Source: Solwaraspora sp. WMMD792 (lineage in GTDB: Bacteria > Actinomycetota > Actinomycetes > Mycobacteriales > Micromonosporaceae). From it: a DNA stretch of 64,000 nt. Position numbers and translations under genes: made by a program. A model generated the notes under the pieces. That model ran no database searches, had not been told where the DNA came from, and saw only the letters and a program-made list of their open reading frames with translations. Shown one piece after another: positions 29,220 to 38,380 of the stretch. The DNA lies in assembly GCF_029626105.1 (NCBI RefSeq), contig NZ_JARUBH010000009.1, forward strand, positions 6,262,001 to 6,326,000. The letters run 5' to 3'. Numbering within the stretch: the first letter of the stretch is position 1; the number at the start of each line of letters is the position of its first letter.

Positions 29220-31139
29220 GTGGAATCGACTGTGGAGTACGCCCAGGCCACGGGGCTGCTGAGTAGCGTGTGGCTGCTGGTGGCCATCCCGCTGGCCAGC
29301 GCGGCGATCCTGCTGCTGCTCGGCAAGCGCGCCGACAAGTGGGGACACTGGCTCGGGGTGGTCAGCGTCGGGGCGATCTTCGTCCTCGGCCTGACCTACT
29401 TCTTCCAGCTACGCGACCTGGACAACCGGGCGGTCGAGCTGAGCCTGTGGCAGTTCATCGAGGTCGGTGGCCTGTCGGTGGACTTCGGGCTGCTGTTCGA
29501 CCCGCTGTCGGCGGTCTTCGTGCTGCTGATCACCGGCGTGGGTTTCCTGATCCACGTGTACGCGGTCGAGTACATGTCGCACGACCCGGGACGACGGCGC
29601 TTCTTCGCGTACTTCAACCTGTTCGTCGCCGCGATGCTGGTGCTGGTGCTGGGCAACAACTACGTGATGCTGTTCCTCGGCTGGGAGGGCGTCGGTCTGG
29701 CGTCGTACCTGCTGATCTCGTTCTGGTACCACCTGCCGGCCGCGGCGACCGCCGGTAAGAAGGCGTTCCTGATGAACCGGGTCGGCGACGCCGGCCTGGT
29801 GCTGGCGATCTTCCTGATGTTCGCCACGCTCGGCACCACCCAGTTCGAGGCGGTGTTCACCGGTGCCGGGGCACTGGCGTCCGGCACCATCCTGGCGATG
29901 GGCCTGTTGCTGCTGCTCGGCGCGACCGGCAAGTCCGGTCAGTTCCCGCTGCAGGCGTGGTTGCCGGACGCGATGGAGGGCCCGACCCCGGTCTCGGCGC
30001 TGATCCACGCCGCGACGATGGTCACCGCCGGCGTCTACCTGATCGCCCGATCCAACCCGATCTTCTCGGCCAACCCGACCCTGCAGACCGTGGTGGTCAG
30101 CGTCGGCGCGCTCACCCTGCTGATCGGCGCGGTCATCGGCTGCGCCAAGGACGACATCAAGCGGGTGCTGGCCTGGTCGACGGTCTCCCAGATCGGCTAC
30201 ATGTTCCTCGGGGTCGGGCTGGGCGGCGGCGCGTACGCGCTGGCGATCGTGCACCTGCTGGCGCACGGCTTCTTCAAGGCCGGGCTGTTCCTCGGTGCCG
30301 GCTCGGTGATGCACGGGATGAAGGACCAGACCGACATCCGGCGGTTCGGCGGCCTGTGGCGGCACATGAAGATCACCTGGGCGACCTTCGGGTTGGCCTG
30401 GCTGGCGATCATCGGCATCTGGCCGTTGTCCGGCTACTTCTCCAAGGAACCGATCATCGCGGCGGCCTTCGAACGGGAGGACTGGACCGCCTGGCTGTTC
30501 GGCGGGGCCGCCCTGCTCGGTGCCGGGCTGACCGCCTTCTACATGACCCGGCTGTTCATCCTCACCTTCCACGGCCCGAAGCGGTGGACCGAAGACATCG
30601 ACCACCCGCACGAGTCGCCGGCGCTGATGTGGGTGCCGCTGGTCCTGCTGGCGGTCGGGTCGGTGGCCGCCGGCTGGCTGATGTCCACCTCGGTGCCCGA
30701 GTGGCTGACCCCGGTGCTGGGCACCGAGGAGGGCCACCACGAGGCGGTGCTGTCGCACGGTGTGGTCACCATCCTGGCGTTGGTGATCACCGTGCTCGGC
30801 GCGCTGCTCGGCTGGCTGCTGTTCCGCAACGGCACCGCCGAGCAGGAGCAGCCGGCCGGGGTGCTGGTCACCGCCGCCCGGCACAACCTCTACACCGACG
30901 CGTTCAACCGGGTGGTCTTCGAAAAGCCGGGCATCTTCCTCACCCGGGCGCTGGTCTTCCTCGACAACCGGGGAGTCGACGGCCTGGTCAACGGCCTCGC
31001 CGCCGTGATCGGTGGCAGCTCCGGGCGGCTGCGGCGGCTGCAGACCGGCTTCGTGCGCTCGTACGCGATGTCCGTGCTCGCCGGTGCCTTCGTGGTGGTC
31101 GCGGCGTTCCTCGCCCTGCAGATGGGATGGCTGGCGTGA
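29220..31139 (+). CDS. nuoL: NADH-quinone oxidoreductase subunit L
   Basis: Antiporter-like distal proton-pumping subunit, 639 residues. LGWEGVGLASYLLISFWY near residue 150 contains the key Glu; LQAWLPDAMEGPTPVSALIHAATMV near 245 and the KDDIKRVLAWSTVSQIGYM block carry the channel lysines. The long C-terminal lateral helix follows about residue 520. GTG 29220 begins the gene. The stop overlaps the nuoM GTG. Confidence 0.97.
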   Translation: MESTVEYAQATGLLSSVWLLVAIPLASAAILLLLGKRADKWGHWLGVVSVGAIFVLGLTYFFQLRDLDNRAVELSLWQFIEVGGLSVDFGLLFDPLSAVFVLLITGVGFLIHVYAVEYMSHDPGRRRFFAYFNLFVAAMLVLVLGNNYVMLFLGWEGVGLASYLLISFWYHLPAAATAGKKAFLMNRVGDAGLVLAIFLMFATLGTTQFEAVFTGAGALASGTILAMGLLLLLGATGKSGQFPLQAWLPDAMEGPTPVSALIHAATMVTAGVYLIARSNPIFSANPTLQTVVVSVGALTLLIGAVIGCAKDDIKRVLAWSTVSQIGYMFLGVGLGGGAYALAIVHLLAHGFFKAGLFLGAGSVMHGMKDQTDIRRFGGLWRHMKITWATFGLAWLAIIGIWPLSGYFSKEPIIAAAFEREDWTAWLFGGAALLGAGLTAFYMTRLFILTFHGPKRWTEDIDHPHESPALMWVPLVLLAVGSVAAGWLMSTSVPEWLTPVLGTEEGHHEAVLSHGVVTILALVITVLGALLGWLLFRNGTAEQEQPAGVLVTAARHNLYTDAFNRVVFEKPGIFLTRALVFLDNRGVDGLVNGLAAVIGGSSGRLRRLQTGFVRSYAMSVLAGAFVVVAAFLALQMGWLA

Positions 31140-32671
31140 ACGACTTTCCGTTCCTCTCGGTGCTGACCGTGGCGCCGCTGGTCGGCGCGCTCGTGGTGGC
31201 GCTCGTCCCGCGTCGTCAGGGGGAGCTGGCCAAGTGGCTGGCGCTCGGCTGGTCGGTGGCGGTGCTGGTGTTGTCACTGGTGATGTGGTTCGCCTTCACC
31301 GTCGGCGGCGACCGGTTCCAGTTCCGTGAGTCGTACCCGTGGATCCCCAACTGGGGGGTGAACTTCACCTTCGCGGCCGATGGCATCGCGCTGGTCATGC
31401 TGATGCTGATCGCGGTGCTGGTGCCGTTGGTGATCCTCGCCTCCTGGCACGACGCGGAGGCGTCGAAGCGGTCGGTGCCGGTCTACTTCGGTCTGCTGCT
31501 GCTGCTCGAAGGCACGATGATCGGCGTCTTCGCCGCCGCCGACATCTTCCTGTTCTACGTGTTCTTCGAGGTCATGCTGGTGCCGATGTACTTCCTGATC
31601 GGCAGCTACGGCGGCCACCAGCGGCAGTACGCGGCGGTGAAGTTCTTCCTCTACTCGCTGGTCGGCGGTCTGTTCATGCTGGCCGCGGTGATCGGGCTGT
31701 GGGTGGTCGGCGGGCAGACCTTCGACTGGCAGGCGCTCAGCGAGATCGACATGTCCACCGGCGTGGAACGCTGGCTGTTCCTCGGCTTCTTCGTGGCGTT
31801 CGCGATCAAGGCGCCGTTCTTCCCGTTCCACACCTGGCTGCCGGACGCCGGTGGTGCCGCGCCGGCCGGATCGGCCGCGCTGCTGGTCGGCGTGATGGAC
31901 AAGGTCGGTACGTTCGGCATCCTGCGCTACTGCCTGGGGCTGTTCCCGGAGGCGTCGCAGTGGTTCGCCCCGTGGGCGCTGGCCCTGGCCGTGATCGGCA
32001 TCATCTACGCGGCCCTGCTGGCGGTCGGCCAGAACGACCTGAAGCGGCTGGTGTCGTACACCTCGATCTCACACTTCGGTTTCATCGGGGTCGGCATCTT
32101 CGCGTTCACCACCCAGGCCGGCACCGGCGCGGTGCTCTACATGGTCAACCACGGGCTCGCCACCGGCCTGCTCTTCCTGGTCGTCGGGATGTTCGTGGCC
32201 CGGCGCGGCTCCGCACTGATCAGCGACTTCGGCGGGGCCGGCAAGATGGTCCCGGTGCTCGCCGGGGTGTTCTTCTTCGCCGGTCTGGCGTCGCTGGCGC
32301 TGCCCGGCACCGCGCCGTTCATCTCCGAGTTCCTGGTGCTGATCGGCACCTTCTCGGTGAACAAACCGGTCGCGGTGATCGCCACCCTCGGCATCATTCT
32401 GGCTGCGGCGTACGTGCTGTGGATGGTGCAGCGCACCACCCAGGGCACGTTGAACCCGGCGCTGACCACGGTCGACGGCATGAAGCGCGACATCACCCTG
32501 CGGGAGAAGGTCGTGGTGGCTCCGCTGATCGCCCTGATCCTGCTGTTCGGCTTCTACCCGAAGCCGTTGACCGACGTCATCAACCCGGCCATCGAGGCGA
32601 CGTTGTTCGATGACGTCGGCACGTCCGACCCCGCCCCGACCGAGGGCGTAATCCAGGAGGCGGCCCGGTGA
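31136..32671 (+). CDS. nuoM: NADH-quinone oxidoreductase subunit M
   Basis: Antiporter-like proton-pumping subunit, 511 residues and about 14 helices. FYVFFEVMLVPMYFLIG near residue 145 holds the conserved Glu, and FPFHTWLPDAG and GQNDLKRLVSYTSISHFGF carry the channel residues. Usual bacterial lysine/glutamate pattern. GTG 31136 overlaps nuoL (GTGA). A frame that opens far upstream inside nuoL is not used. Confidence 0.97.
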   Translation: MNDFPFLSVLTVAPLVGALVVALVPRRQGELAKWLALGWSVAVLVLSLVMWFAFTVGGDRFQFRESYPWIPNWGVNFTFAADGIALVMLMLIAVLVPLVILASWHDAEASKRSVPVYFGLLLLLEGTMIGVFAAADIFLFYVFFEVMLVPMYFLIGSYGGHQRQYAAVKFFLYSLVGGLFMLAAVIGLWVVGGQTFDWQALSEIDMSTGVERWLFLGFFVAFAIKAPFFPFHTWLPDAGGAAPAGSAALLVGVMDKVGTFGILRYCLGLFPEASQWFAPWALALAVIGIIYAALLAVGQNDLKRLVSYTSISHFGFIGVGIFAFTTQAGTGAVLYMVNHGLATGLLFLVVGMFVARRGSALISDFGGAGKMVPVLAGVFFFAGLASLALPGTAPFISEFLVLIGTFSVNKPVAVIATLGIILAAAYVLWMVQRTTQGTLNPALTTVDGMKRDITLREKVVVAPLIALILLFGFYPKPLTDVINPAIEATLFDDVGTSDPAPTEGVIQEAAR

Positions 32672-34224
32672 GCGAGTTCTCATCCCCCGCGATCGACTAC
32701 GCGGCTATCTCGCCGATGCTGATCCTGTTCGGCGCGGCGATGATCGGCGTCCTCGTCGAGGCGTTCGTGCCCCGCTCACTGCGCAACCCGGTGCAACTGG
32801 TGCTGGCCCTGGCCAGCATGGTCGGCGCGCTGGTCGCGGTGGTCCTGCAGGGCAGCACCCGGACGGTGACGGCCGGTGAGGCGATCGCGGTCGACGGCCC
32901 CACGCTGTTCCTGCAGGGCGCGATCCTGGTGCTCGGCGTGATGGCGATGCTGCTGATCGGTGAGCGGTCGCTGGAGACCGGCGGCGCCTTCGTCGCCCAG
33001 GCGGCGATCGTGGTCAACTCGGCCGAGGACCGCAAGCAGGCGGCCGGCCGGTCCGGTGCGACCGAGGTCTACCCGTTGGCGCTGTTCGCCCTCGCCGGCA
33101 TGCTGCTGTTCGTCGCGGCCAACGACCTGCTGACCATGTTCATCGCCCTGGAGGCGTTCTCGCTGCCGCTGTACCTGCTCTGCGCGCTGGCCCGGCGGCG
33201 GCGGCTGCTCAGCCAGGAGGCGGCTCTCAAGTACTTCATGCTGGGCGCCTACTCGTCGGCGTTCTTCCTGTTCGGGCTGGCGCTGACCTACGGCTTCACC
33301 TCCGGGGTGGACAGCCCGACCGGGCCCGGGGTCGACTTCGCCACCATCCGGGCGGCGGTGGAGACCTCGCAGTCCAGCCCGGTGCTGTTGTTCGCCGGCA
33401 TCGCGCTGATCTCGGTCGGCCTGCTGTTCAAGGCGACCGCCGCCCCGTTCCACGTCTGGGCCCCGGACGTCTACCAGGGGGCACCGACGCCGGTGACCGG
33501 CTTCATGGCCGCCTGCACCAAGGTCGCCGCGTTCGGCGCGCTGCTGCGGGTGCTGCACGTCGCCTTCTACGGGGCCGCCTGGGACTTCACCCCGGTGCTG
33601 GGCACGGTCGCCATCCTGACCATGCTGGTCGGGGCGATCCTGGCGGTCACCCAGACCGACATCAAGCGGCTGCTGGCGTACTCGTCGGTGGCCAACGCCG
33701 GATACCTGCTGGTCGGTGTGCTGTCGCTGTCCGCCGAGGGCCTGGCCAGCACGATGTTCTACCTGGTGGCGTACGGCTTCATCGTGCTCGCCGCGTTCGC
33801 GGTGGTCACCCTGGTCCGCGACGCCGACGGCGAGGCCACCCACCTGTCCCGCTGGGCGGGGCTGGGCCGGCGGTCCCCGGTGTTCGCCGGCATCTTCACC
33901 TTCATCCTGCTGGCGTTCGCGGGCATCCCGTTGACCAGCGGTTTCACCAGCAAGTTCGCCGTCTTCGGGGCGGCGGTCGGGGACGGCCAGATCTGGCTGG
34001 TGATCGCCGGTGTGGTGACCAGCATGATCCTCGCCTTCCCGTACCTGCGGGTGGTGGTGATGATGTGGTTGAGCGAGCCGAGCGACGCCACCCCGACGGT
34101 GGTGATCCCCGGTGCGCTGACCTCGGCGGCGTTGATGATCGGGGTACTGGCCACTCTGCTGCTCGGGGTCGCACCGGGAGCGCTGCTGGATCTGACCAGC
34201 AACGCCGCCGAGTTTGTTCGATGA
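32668..34224 (+). CDS. nuoN: NADH-quinone oxidoreductase subunit N
   Basis: Third antiporter-like subunit, 518 residues, closing the nuo operon. It contains FIALEAFSLPLYLLCALARR near residue 155, PFHVWAPDVYQGAPTPVTGFMA near 265 and QTDIKRLLAYSSVANAGYLL near 330. GTG start overlaps nuoM. The next gene begins 57 bases later and seems to have its own promoter. Confidence 0.97.
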   Translation: MSEFSSPAIDYAAISPMLILFGAAMIGVLVEAFVPRSLRNPVQLVLALASMVGALVAVVLQGSTRTVTAGEAIAVDGPTLFLQGAILVLGVMAMLLIGERSLETGGAFVAQAAIVVNSAEDRKQAAGRSGATEVYPLALFALAGMLLFVAANDLLTMFIALEAFSLPLYLLCALARRRRLLSQEAALKYFMLGAYSSAFFLFGLALTYGFTSGVDSPTGPGVDFATIRAAVETSQSSPVLLFAGIALISVGLLFKATAAPFHVWAPDVYQGAPTPVTGFMAACTKVAAFGALLRVLHVAFYGAAWDFTPVLGTVAILTMLVGAILAVTQTDIKRLLAYSSVANAGYLLVGVLSLSAEGLASTMFYLVAYGFIVLAAFAVVTLVRDADGEATHLSRWAGLGRRSPVFAGIFTFILLAFAGIPLTSGFTSKFAVFGAAVGDGQIWLVIAGVVTSMILAFPYLRVVVMMWLSEPSDATPTVVIPGALTSAALMIGVLATLLLGVAPGALLDLTSNAAEFVR

Positions 34225-34281
34225 ACCACCTCACCCGCCCCCAACCTGGGCCGCCACCGCCGCTGTGGCATGGTTGGGGGT

Positions 34282-35328
34282 GTGGTGAGGACGGCTGACG
34301 GCAGCTCCTTCGCGTCTGGCGCGGGAGCGGTGACCTCGATCGGGATCGACATCGTCGACCCGCAGCTGCAGGCGTCCATCGCCGGGATCCTGGCCGACGT
34401 CGAGGCCGAGCTGCGCGACAGCGTGTTCAGCGCCGACCCGTTCGTCACCGAGGCGGCCCGCCATCTGGTCGAGGCCGGCGGCAAGCGGTTTCGCCCGTTG
34501 CTGGTGGCGCTCGGTGCGCACTTCGGCGACCCGGCGGCACCGCTGGTGGTGCCGGCGGCGGTGGTGATGGAGCTGACCCATCTGGCGACGCTCTACCACG
34601 ACGACGTGATGGATGAGGCGCCGGTGCGTCGCGGCGCACCGAGCGCCAACTCGCGGTGGACCAACTCGGTGGCGATCCTGGTCGGGGACTACCTGTTCGC
34701 CCGGGCCGCCGACCTCGCAGCGGATCTCGGTATCGAGGCGGTACGGCTGCAGGCCCGCACGTTCGCCCGGCTGGTGCACGGCCAGATCGCCGAGACGGTC
34801 GGCCCGCATGGCGGCGAGCCTTCGGTCGACCACTACCTGCAGGTGATCGGGGACAAGACCGGGTCGTTGATCGCGACGTCCGCACGGTTCGGCGGGATGT
34901 TCGGCGGCGCGCCCGCAGAGCACGTCGAGGCCCTGGCCGGGTACGGCGAGACCATCGGGGTGGCGTTCCAGCTATCCGACGATCTGCTCGACATCGCGTC
35001 GGACTCCGCCCAGTCGGGCAAGACACCCGGCACCGACCTGCGCGAAGGGGTGCATACGCTTCCGGTGCTCTACGCGCTTGGCTCGGATGACGGTGACGCC
35101 GCCTCCCGACGGTTGCGGGAGATCCTGGCCGCCGGTCCGGTCACCGACGACGACCTGCACGCCGAGGCGCTGGGTCTGCTGCGCGAGTCACCGGCGCTGA
35201 AGCGGGCCCGGGAGACGGTGCGCGGCTACGCCGAGGAGGCCCGGTCCCGGCTCGCGCCGCTGCCACCCGGCCCGGCGCGGCAGGCGATGCAGTCGCTGTG
35301 CGACTTCATCGCCGACCGGACGAACTAG
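34282..35328 (+). CDS. Long-chain polyprenyl diphosphate synthase (menaquinone side chain)
   Basis: Trans-isoprenyl diphosphate synthase, 348 residues. The first Asp-rich motif DDVMDE near residue 110 and the second DDLLD near residue 233 bind Mg-diphosphate. GGKRFRP near 67 and GDYLFARAADLAA are other family marks. Position directly after nuoN suggests it makes the octa- or nonaprenyl tail of menaquinone; the product length cannot be read reliably by eye. GTG 34282 is preferred over ATG 34270 because CATGGT at 34269-34274 fits a -10 element 7 bases before it, implying a leaderless start. The first ~20 residues are low complexity. Confidence 0.92.
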   Translation: MVRTADGSSFASGAGAVTSIGIDIVDPQLQASIAGILADVEAELRDSVFSADPFVTEAARHLVEAGGKRFRPLLVALGAHFGDPAAPLVVPAAVVMELTHLATLYHDDVMDEAPVRRGAPSANSRWTNSVAILVGDYLFARAADLAADLGIEAVRLQARTFARLVHGQIAETVGPHGGEPSVDHYLQVIGDKTGSLIATSARFGGMFGGAPAEHVEALAGYGETIGVAFQLSDDLLDIASDSAQSGKTPGTDLREGVHTLPVLYALGSDDGDAASRRLREILAAGPVTDDDLHAEALGLLRESPALKRARETVRGYAEEARSRLAPLPPGPARQAMQSLCDFIADRTN

Positions 35329-35571
35329 CCGGGTGGCCGGGGTCCGGTCCTGGTCCGGTCCGGTCGCCCGGGCGGATTTCCGCCGGCCGGCGACGGTACG
35401 AGGGCGACGAACGGCACCGCCATTTGCGATGATGTCGCGTTAGCCAATAGCATGAACCGTACGTGTCGGGCGCCACACCGATAGTCGCCACCTGGTGCCC
35501 CTGATTCGAAAGGGCATTCCACAGGCGGCTGTCTTTTCATATGGTGTAAGTCCCCGGCGGCGGAGGTGGTT

Positions 35572-36366
35572 GTGCGCGACCCCTTGGCGGAACCTTCGGA
35601 CCTCATCCGGAGCGTTTCACGGGCACTGCGTGTGCTCGAAGCGGTCGGACGTGCCCCGCGCGGACTGACCGTCAAACAGATTGCCCGGCGCTGCGAGCTG
35701 ACCGTGGCGACCACGTACCACCTGGTGCGCACCCTGGCGTACGAGGGCTACGTGATCCGTCGCGAGGACGGCACCTACATCGTCGGCCTCGAGGTGGCGG
35801 ACCGCTACCGCGAACTGGTCGCCGCGTTCCGCGGCCCGCCAGCGGTCGGTGAGGCGCTGCGCCGCGCAGCGGCGGAGACCGGCTACAGCCACTACCTCGG
35901 CCGCTTCGTCGGGTCCCAGGTGGCGGTGACCGCGTCGGCCGACGGGCTGCGCTCGCCGTACCTGGAGGACCTGGTGCCCGGGTTCGACGAGGGGGCGCAC
36001 GCCACCGCGCTGGGCAAGGCGCTGCTCGCCACCCTCACCCCCGATCAGCGGTTCCGCTACCTCAAAGAGTTCGGCATGCGGCCGTTCACCTCGGCCACCA
36101 TCACCACCATCGAGGGCTTCGAAGCCGATCTCGCGGTCGGCGACCGGCGCGGCATGCACCTGGAGATCGGCCAGTACCGGCAGGGCCTCGCCTGCGCCGC
36201 GGTGATGGTCAACGCGGACAAGGACGTCGAGCGGCGGGTGGCGATCGCCTGCGCGTTGCCGGCGGCCGAGATGATGACCTCGGCCCGGGTGGTCCGCGCG
36301 AAGCTGCTCACCGCCGCCCGGGCGGTCGCCGAGGCGATGACCGGCCCGGAGCATCCGGGCAGCTGA
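35572..36366 (+). CDS. IclR-family transcriptional regulator
   Basis: DNA-binding regulator of 264 residues. The N-terminal winged helix-turn-helix (SVSRALRVLEAVGRAPRGLT to TTYHLVRTLAYEGYV, about residues 15-65) is followed by the effector-binding IclR domain with HATALGKALLATL near residue 145 and a Cys-containing GQYRQGLACAAVMV near 205. The start is taken as GTG 35572, five bases after GGAGG; GTG 35566 is the alternative. Neighbours give no obvious target operon. The 243 bases upstream hold no gene. Effector unknown. Confidence 0.9.
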   Translation: MRDPLAEPSDLIRSVSRALRVLEAVGRAPRGLTVKQIARRCELTVATTYHLVRTLAYEGYVIRREDGTYIVGLEVADRYRELVAAFRGPPAVGEALRRAAAETGYSHYLGRFVGSQVAVTASADGLRSPYLEDLVPGFDEGAHATALGKALLATLTPDQRFRYLKEFGMRPFTSATITTIEGFEADLAVGDRRGMHLEIGQYRQGLACAAVMVNADKDVERRVAIACALPAAEMMTSARVVRAKLLTAARAVAEAMTGPEHPGS

Positions 36367-36384
36367 ACAGTTTCTCCAGGACCT

Positions 36385-36412
36385 TGAACCGCCCGGCCGG
36401 CGGCTACGTGTC
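36385..36412 (+). promoter_or_regulatory. ECF sigma (SigL-type) promoter, probable autoregulation
   Basis: -35 TGAACC at 36385-36390, 16-base spacer, -10 CGTGTC at 36407-36412. This matches the consensus I recall for mycobacterial SigL-dependent promoters (TGAACC, 15-17 bases, CGTgtc). It lies 25 bases before the ECF sigma gene and indicates that the sigma factor drives its own operon. Confidence 0.75.
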
Positions 36413-36437
36413 ATGAGGCGGAAGGGAAGGGCGCCTC

Positions 36438-36953
36438 TTGACCGACCAGGATTCACAACTGATGCGCGCGTTGCACGAAGAGCACGGTGACGCGCTCTTC
36501 GCGCATGCGCTGCGGCTGGCCGGTGGCGACCGGCAGCGAGCCGAGGACCTGGTCCAGGAGACGCTGCTGCGGGCCTGGCGACATCCCGAGTCGCTGGACC
36601 CGGAGCGGGGATCCGTACGGGCCTGGCTGTTCACCACGGCCCGGAACCTCGCGATCGACGCCTGGCGTCGACGCAGTGTCCGGGTCGGTGAGGTGGTCAC
36701 CGACGAACTGCCGGAACCACCACCAGCGGTGGACGAGGCGGACCGTGCCGTGGAGGCGTGGACCGTCGCCGAAGCCCTCGGCCGGCTCTCCCAACCACAC
36801 CGGGAAGTGCTGATCGAGTGCTTCTACCGGGGGCGTTCGGTATCCGAGGCGGCGGCCAGGCTCGGTGTTCCGCCAGGTACCGTGAAGTCACGGACACATT
36901 ACGCACTGCGCTCGTTGCGGCTGGTGCTGGAGGAGATGGGGGTGACCCAGTGA
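36438..36953 (+). CDS. ECF RNA polymerase sigma factor, SigL-like
   Basis: 171-residue ECF sigma factor. Region 2 (HALRLAGGDRQRAEDLVQETLLRAWRH) and region 4 (LSQPHREVLIECFYRGRSVSEAAARLGVPPGTVKSR) are complete, with no SnoaL or other extra domain. The start is TTG 36438, seven bases after a GGAAGGG site; ATG 36462 is a possible shorter start. It is preceded by its own type of promoter and overlapped by the anti-sigma gene (GTGA). In M. tuberculosis the SigL-RslA pair controls cell-envelope and polyketide genes; whether that holds here is inference. Confidence 0.92.
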   Translation: MTDQDSQLMRALHEEHGDALFAHALRLAGGDRQRAEDLVQETLLRAWRHPESLDPERGSVRAWLFTTARNLAIDAWRRRSVRVGEVVTDELPEPPPAVDEADRAVEAWTVAEALGRLSQPHREVLIECFYRGRSVSEAAARLGVPPGTVKSRTHYALRSLRLVLEEMGVTQ

Positions 36954-37639
36954 GGTGTGACTACGCGCACGACGACGGCGCGTACGTCCTGGGTGCCCTG
37001 TCACCTGCGGAGCGAGCGGCGTACGAGCATCACCTCGCCGGCTGCCCGAGCTGCCGGCAGGCAGTCGCCGACATCGCGGTGCTGCCCGGACTGCTCGGCC
37101 GGCTGGATCCAGCCGGCTTCGAGCAGATCAGCGACCCGCCGTCGACCGAGCCCCGGTTGGCAACCTTGGTCGACGCGGCGGGCCGGGCCCGCCGCCGGGG
37201 CCGGCGGATGCGCCGGTGGCAGACCGCCGGGGCGGCGCTGGCCGCCGCCGGTCTCGCGATCGTGGTCGGCTTCGGGGTCGGCTGGGTGGGGGCCGGCGGT
37301 ACGCCGGAGACCACGCCCGGCTCCCAGCTCGTCGCGATGCAGCCGGTGGCCTCGCAGTTGCCGATTCACGCCGAGGTGGGTCTGCAGGCGGCGGCCAATG
37401 GCACCGAGGTCACCATGCGCTGCTGGTGGGAGCCGACCAACCCGGACGGCCGACCGATGGATTTCGAGCTGGTCGCCTACGACCGGAACGGGGCCAAGCA
37501 GCAGGTCGGCTCGTGGGCGGTCAGTCCCGGAGCCGAGATCGTCTTCACCGGGGCGACCCGGTTCGAGCACGACCAACTGGAACGGCTCGAACTGGTCCGT
37601 TCCGACGGCGCGGCGATCCTGGCATACCAGATCGGCTGA
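36950..37639 (+). CDS. Zinc-type anti-sigma factor (RslA/ZAS-like), membrane anchored
   Basis: 229-residue partner of the sigma factor. The cytosolic N-terminus has the ZAS zinc motif H28-x3-C32-x2-C35 (HLAGCPSC) with an extra Cys at position 3, the usual redox-sensitive arrangement. An Arg-rich stretch precedes one membrane helix at about 93-114, then an extracytoplasmic ~115-residue beta domain (anti-sigma-K/RskA-like C-terminal region: GSQLVAMQPV, WEPTNPDGRPMDFELVAYD). The GTG start overlaps the sigma stop. Expected to sequester the sigma factor and release it on oxidation or other stress. Confidence 0.88.
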   Translation: MRCDYAHDDGAYVLGALSPAERAAYEHHLAGCPSCRQAVADIAVLPGLLGRLDPAGFEQISDPPSTEPRLATLVDAAGRARRRGRRMRRWQTAGAALAAAGLAIVVGFGVGWVGAGGTPETTPGSQLVAMQPVASQLPIHAEVGLQAAANGTEVTMRCWWEPTNPDGRPMDFELVAYDRNGAKQQVGSWAVSPGAEIVFTGATRFEHDQLERLELVRSDGAAILAYQIG

Positions 37640-37683
37640 CCTGGTCGGTTGCCGGCCGGTCCCGGTCCGGCCTGGTTGGCCGG

Positions 37684-38070
37684 TCAGTCCCGGTCCAGGA
37701 CCAGACCCAGCAGCCAGGTGACCACCCCGACCAGCAGCGCCCCGAGCACGGCGGCCGGCCAGAAACCATCCACCTCGAACGGCAGGTCGAGCTGTCCGGC
37801 GATGAATCCGGTCAACAGGAACAGCAGTCCGTTGACGACCACCGCGATCAGCCCGAGGGTCAGCAGGTACAGGCCACACCCGACGGTCTTGACGATCGGC
37901 TGCAGCACCGCGTTCACCACGCCGAAGATGACCGACACGAGCAGCAGCGTGACGATCGCCTCGCCGATCGCGTCGGTCTGCAACGTGATGCCCGGAATGA
38001 TCAGGGTGGCCAGCCAGAACGCCAACGCCGTACTACCCAGGCGGATGAGGAGGCTTTTGAGAAAACCCAT
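37684..38070 (-). CDS. Four-helix membrane protein, phage holin superfamily IV (PF04020)-like
   Basis: 128-residue integral membrane protein with four hydrophobic helices (about residues 5-22, 33-55, 64-90, 104-125) and the IIPGITLQTDAIGEAIVTLLLVS and NAVLQPIVKTVG signatures of the holin superfamily IV family. These are conserved chromosomal proteins of unknown function, and no lysin or phage gene is near. ATG 38070 has AGGA eight bases upstream; the 39 bases before it in frame are rejected. It is convergent with the anti-sigma gene. Confidence 0.85.
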   Translation of the reverse strand: MGFLKSLLIRLGSTALAFWLATLIIPGITLQTDAIGEAIVTLLLVSVIFGVVNAVLQPIVKTVGCGLYLLTLGLIAVVVNGLLFLLTGFIAGQLDLPFEVDGFWPAAVLGALLVGVVTWLLGLVLDRD

Positions 38071-38380
38071 CCGGGAATCCTGCCATGCCGACCGCCGGTT
38101 GCGGCCCATCGGTCCCGCAGATGCGCCGTCGACGTCCCGGCAGGACCAGTTGCAGTCCCACCAGTTGCAGTCCTACCGGTACCCGGCGCGACGGTTGGTC
38201 GACCCTGCTGACCGTCTCCCCGGTTCAGCCGCTCGCTGGCTGATTCGTCGCCGGTGCCACCGCAACCGAGCCGTTATCCACAGCGGACGAGGTGGGGCTG
38301 CGGCGGCGGGTCGACCCGACTACGGTCGGCGAGGTGACGTTCACCGCCGTCAGCGGACCGGGACCGAGAGGGGCCACAGC
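38071..38380. other. Divergent intergenic region before the WXG100 cassette
   Basis: 310 bases without a gene. It holds a doubled ACCAGTTGCAGTCC, one perfect DnaA-type box TTATCCACA at 38274-38282, a 12-bp palindrome CGGGTCGACCCG at 38307-38318 and a -10-like TACGGT at 38321-38326 serving the WXG100 gene. Confidence 0.6.
38307..38326 (+). promoter_or_regulatory. Candidate promoter/operator of the WXG100 genes
   Basis: TACGGT (38321-38326) fits the -10 pattern, and a perfect 12-bp palindrome sits three bases upstream of it where a repressor would block polymerase. The leader would be about 48 bases with a GAGAGGGG ribosome site before the GTG at 38381. No clear -35. Confidence 0.4.

Noticed and set aside
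37684-38070. Holin-like gene as a prophage trace
   Set aside because: No lysin, integrase or structural phage gene is present. The family is chromosomal and common in actinobacteria.
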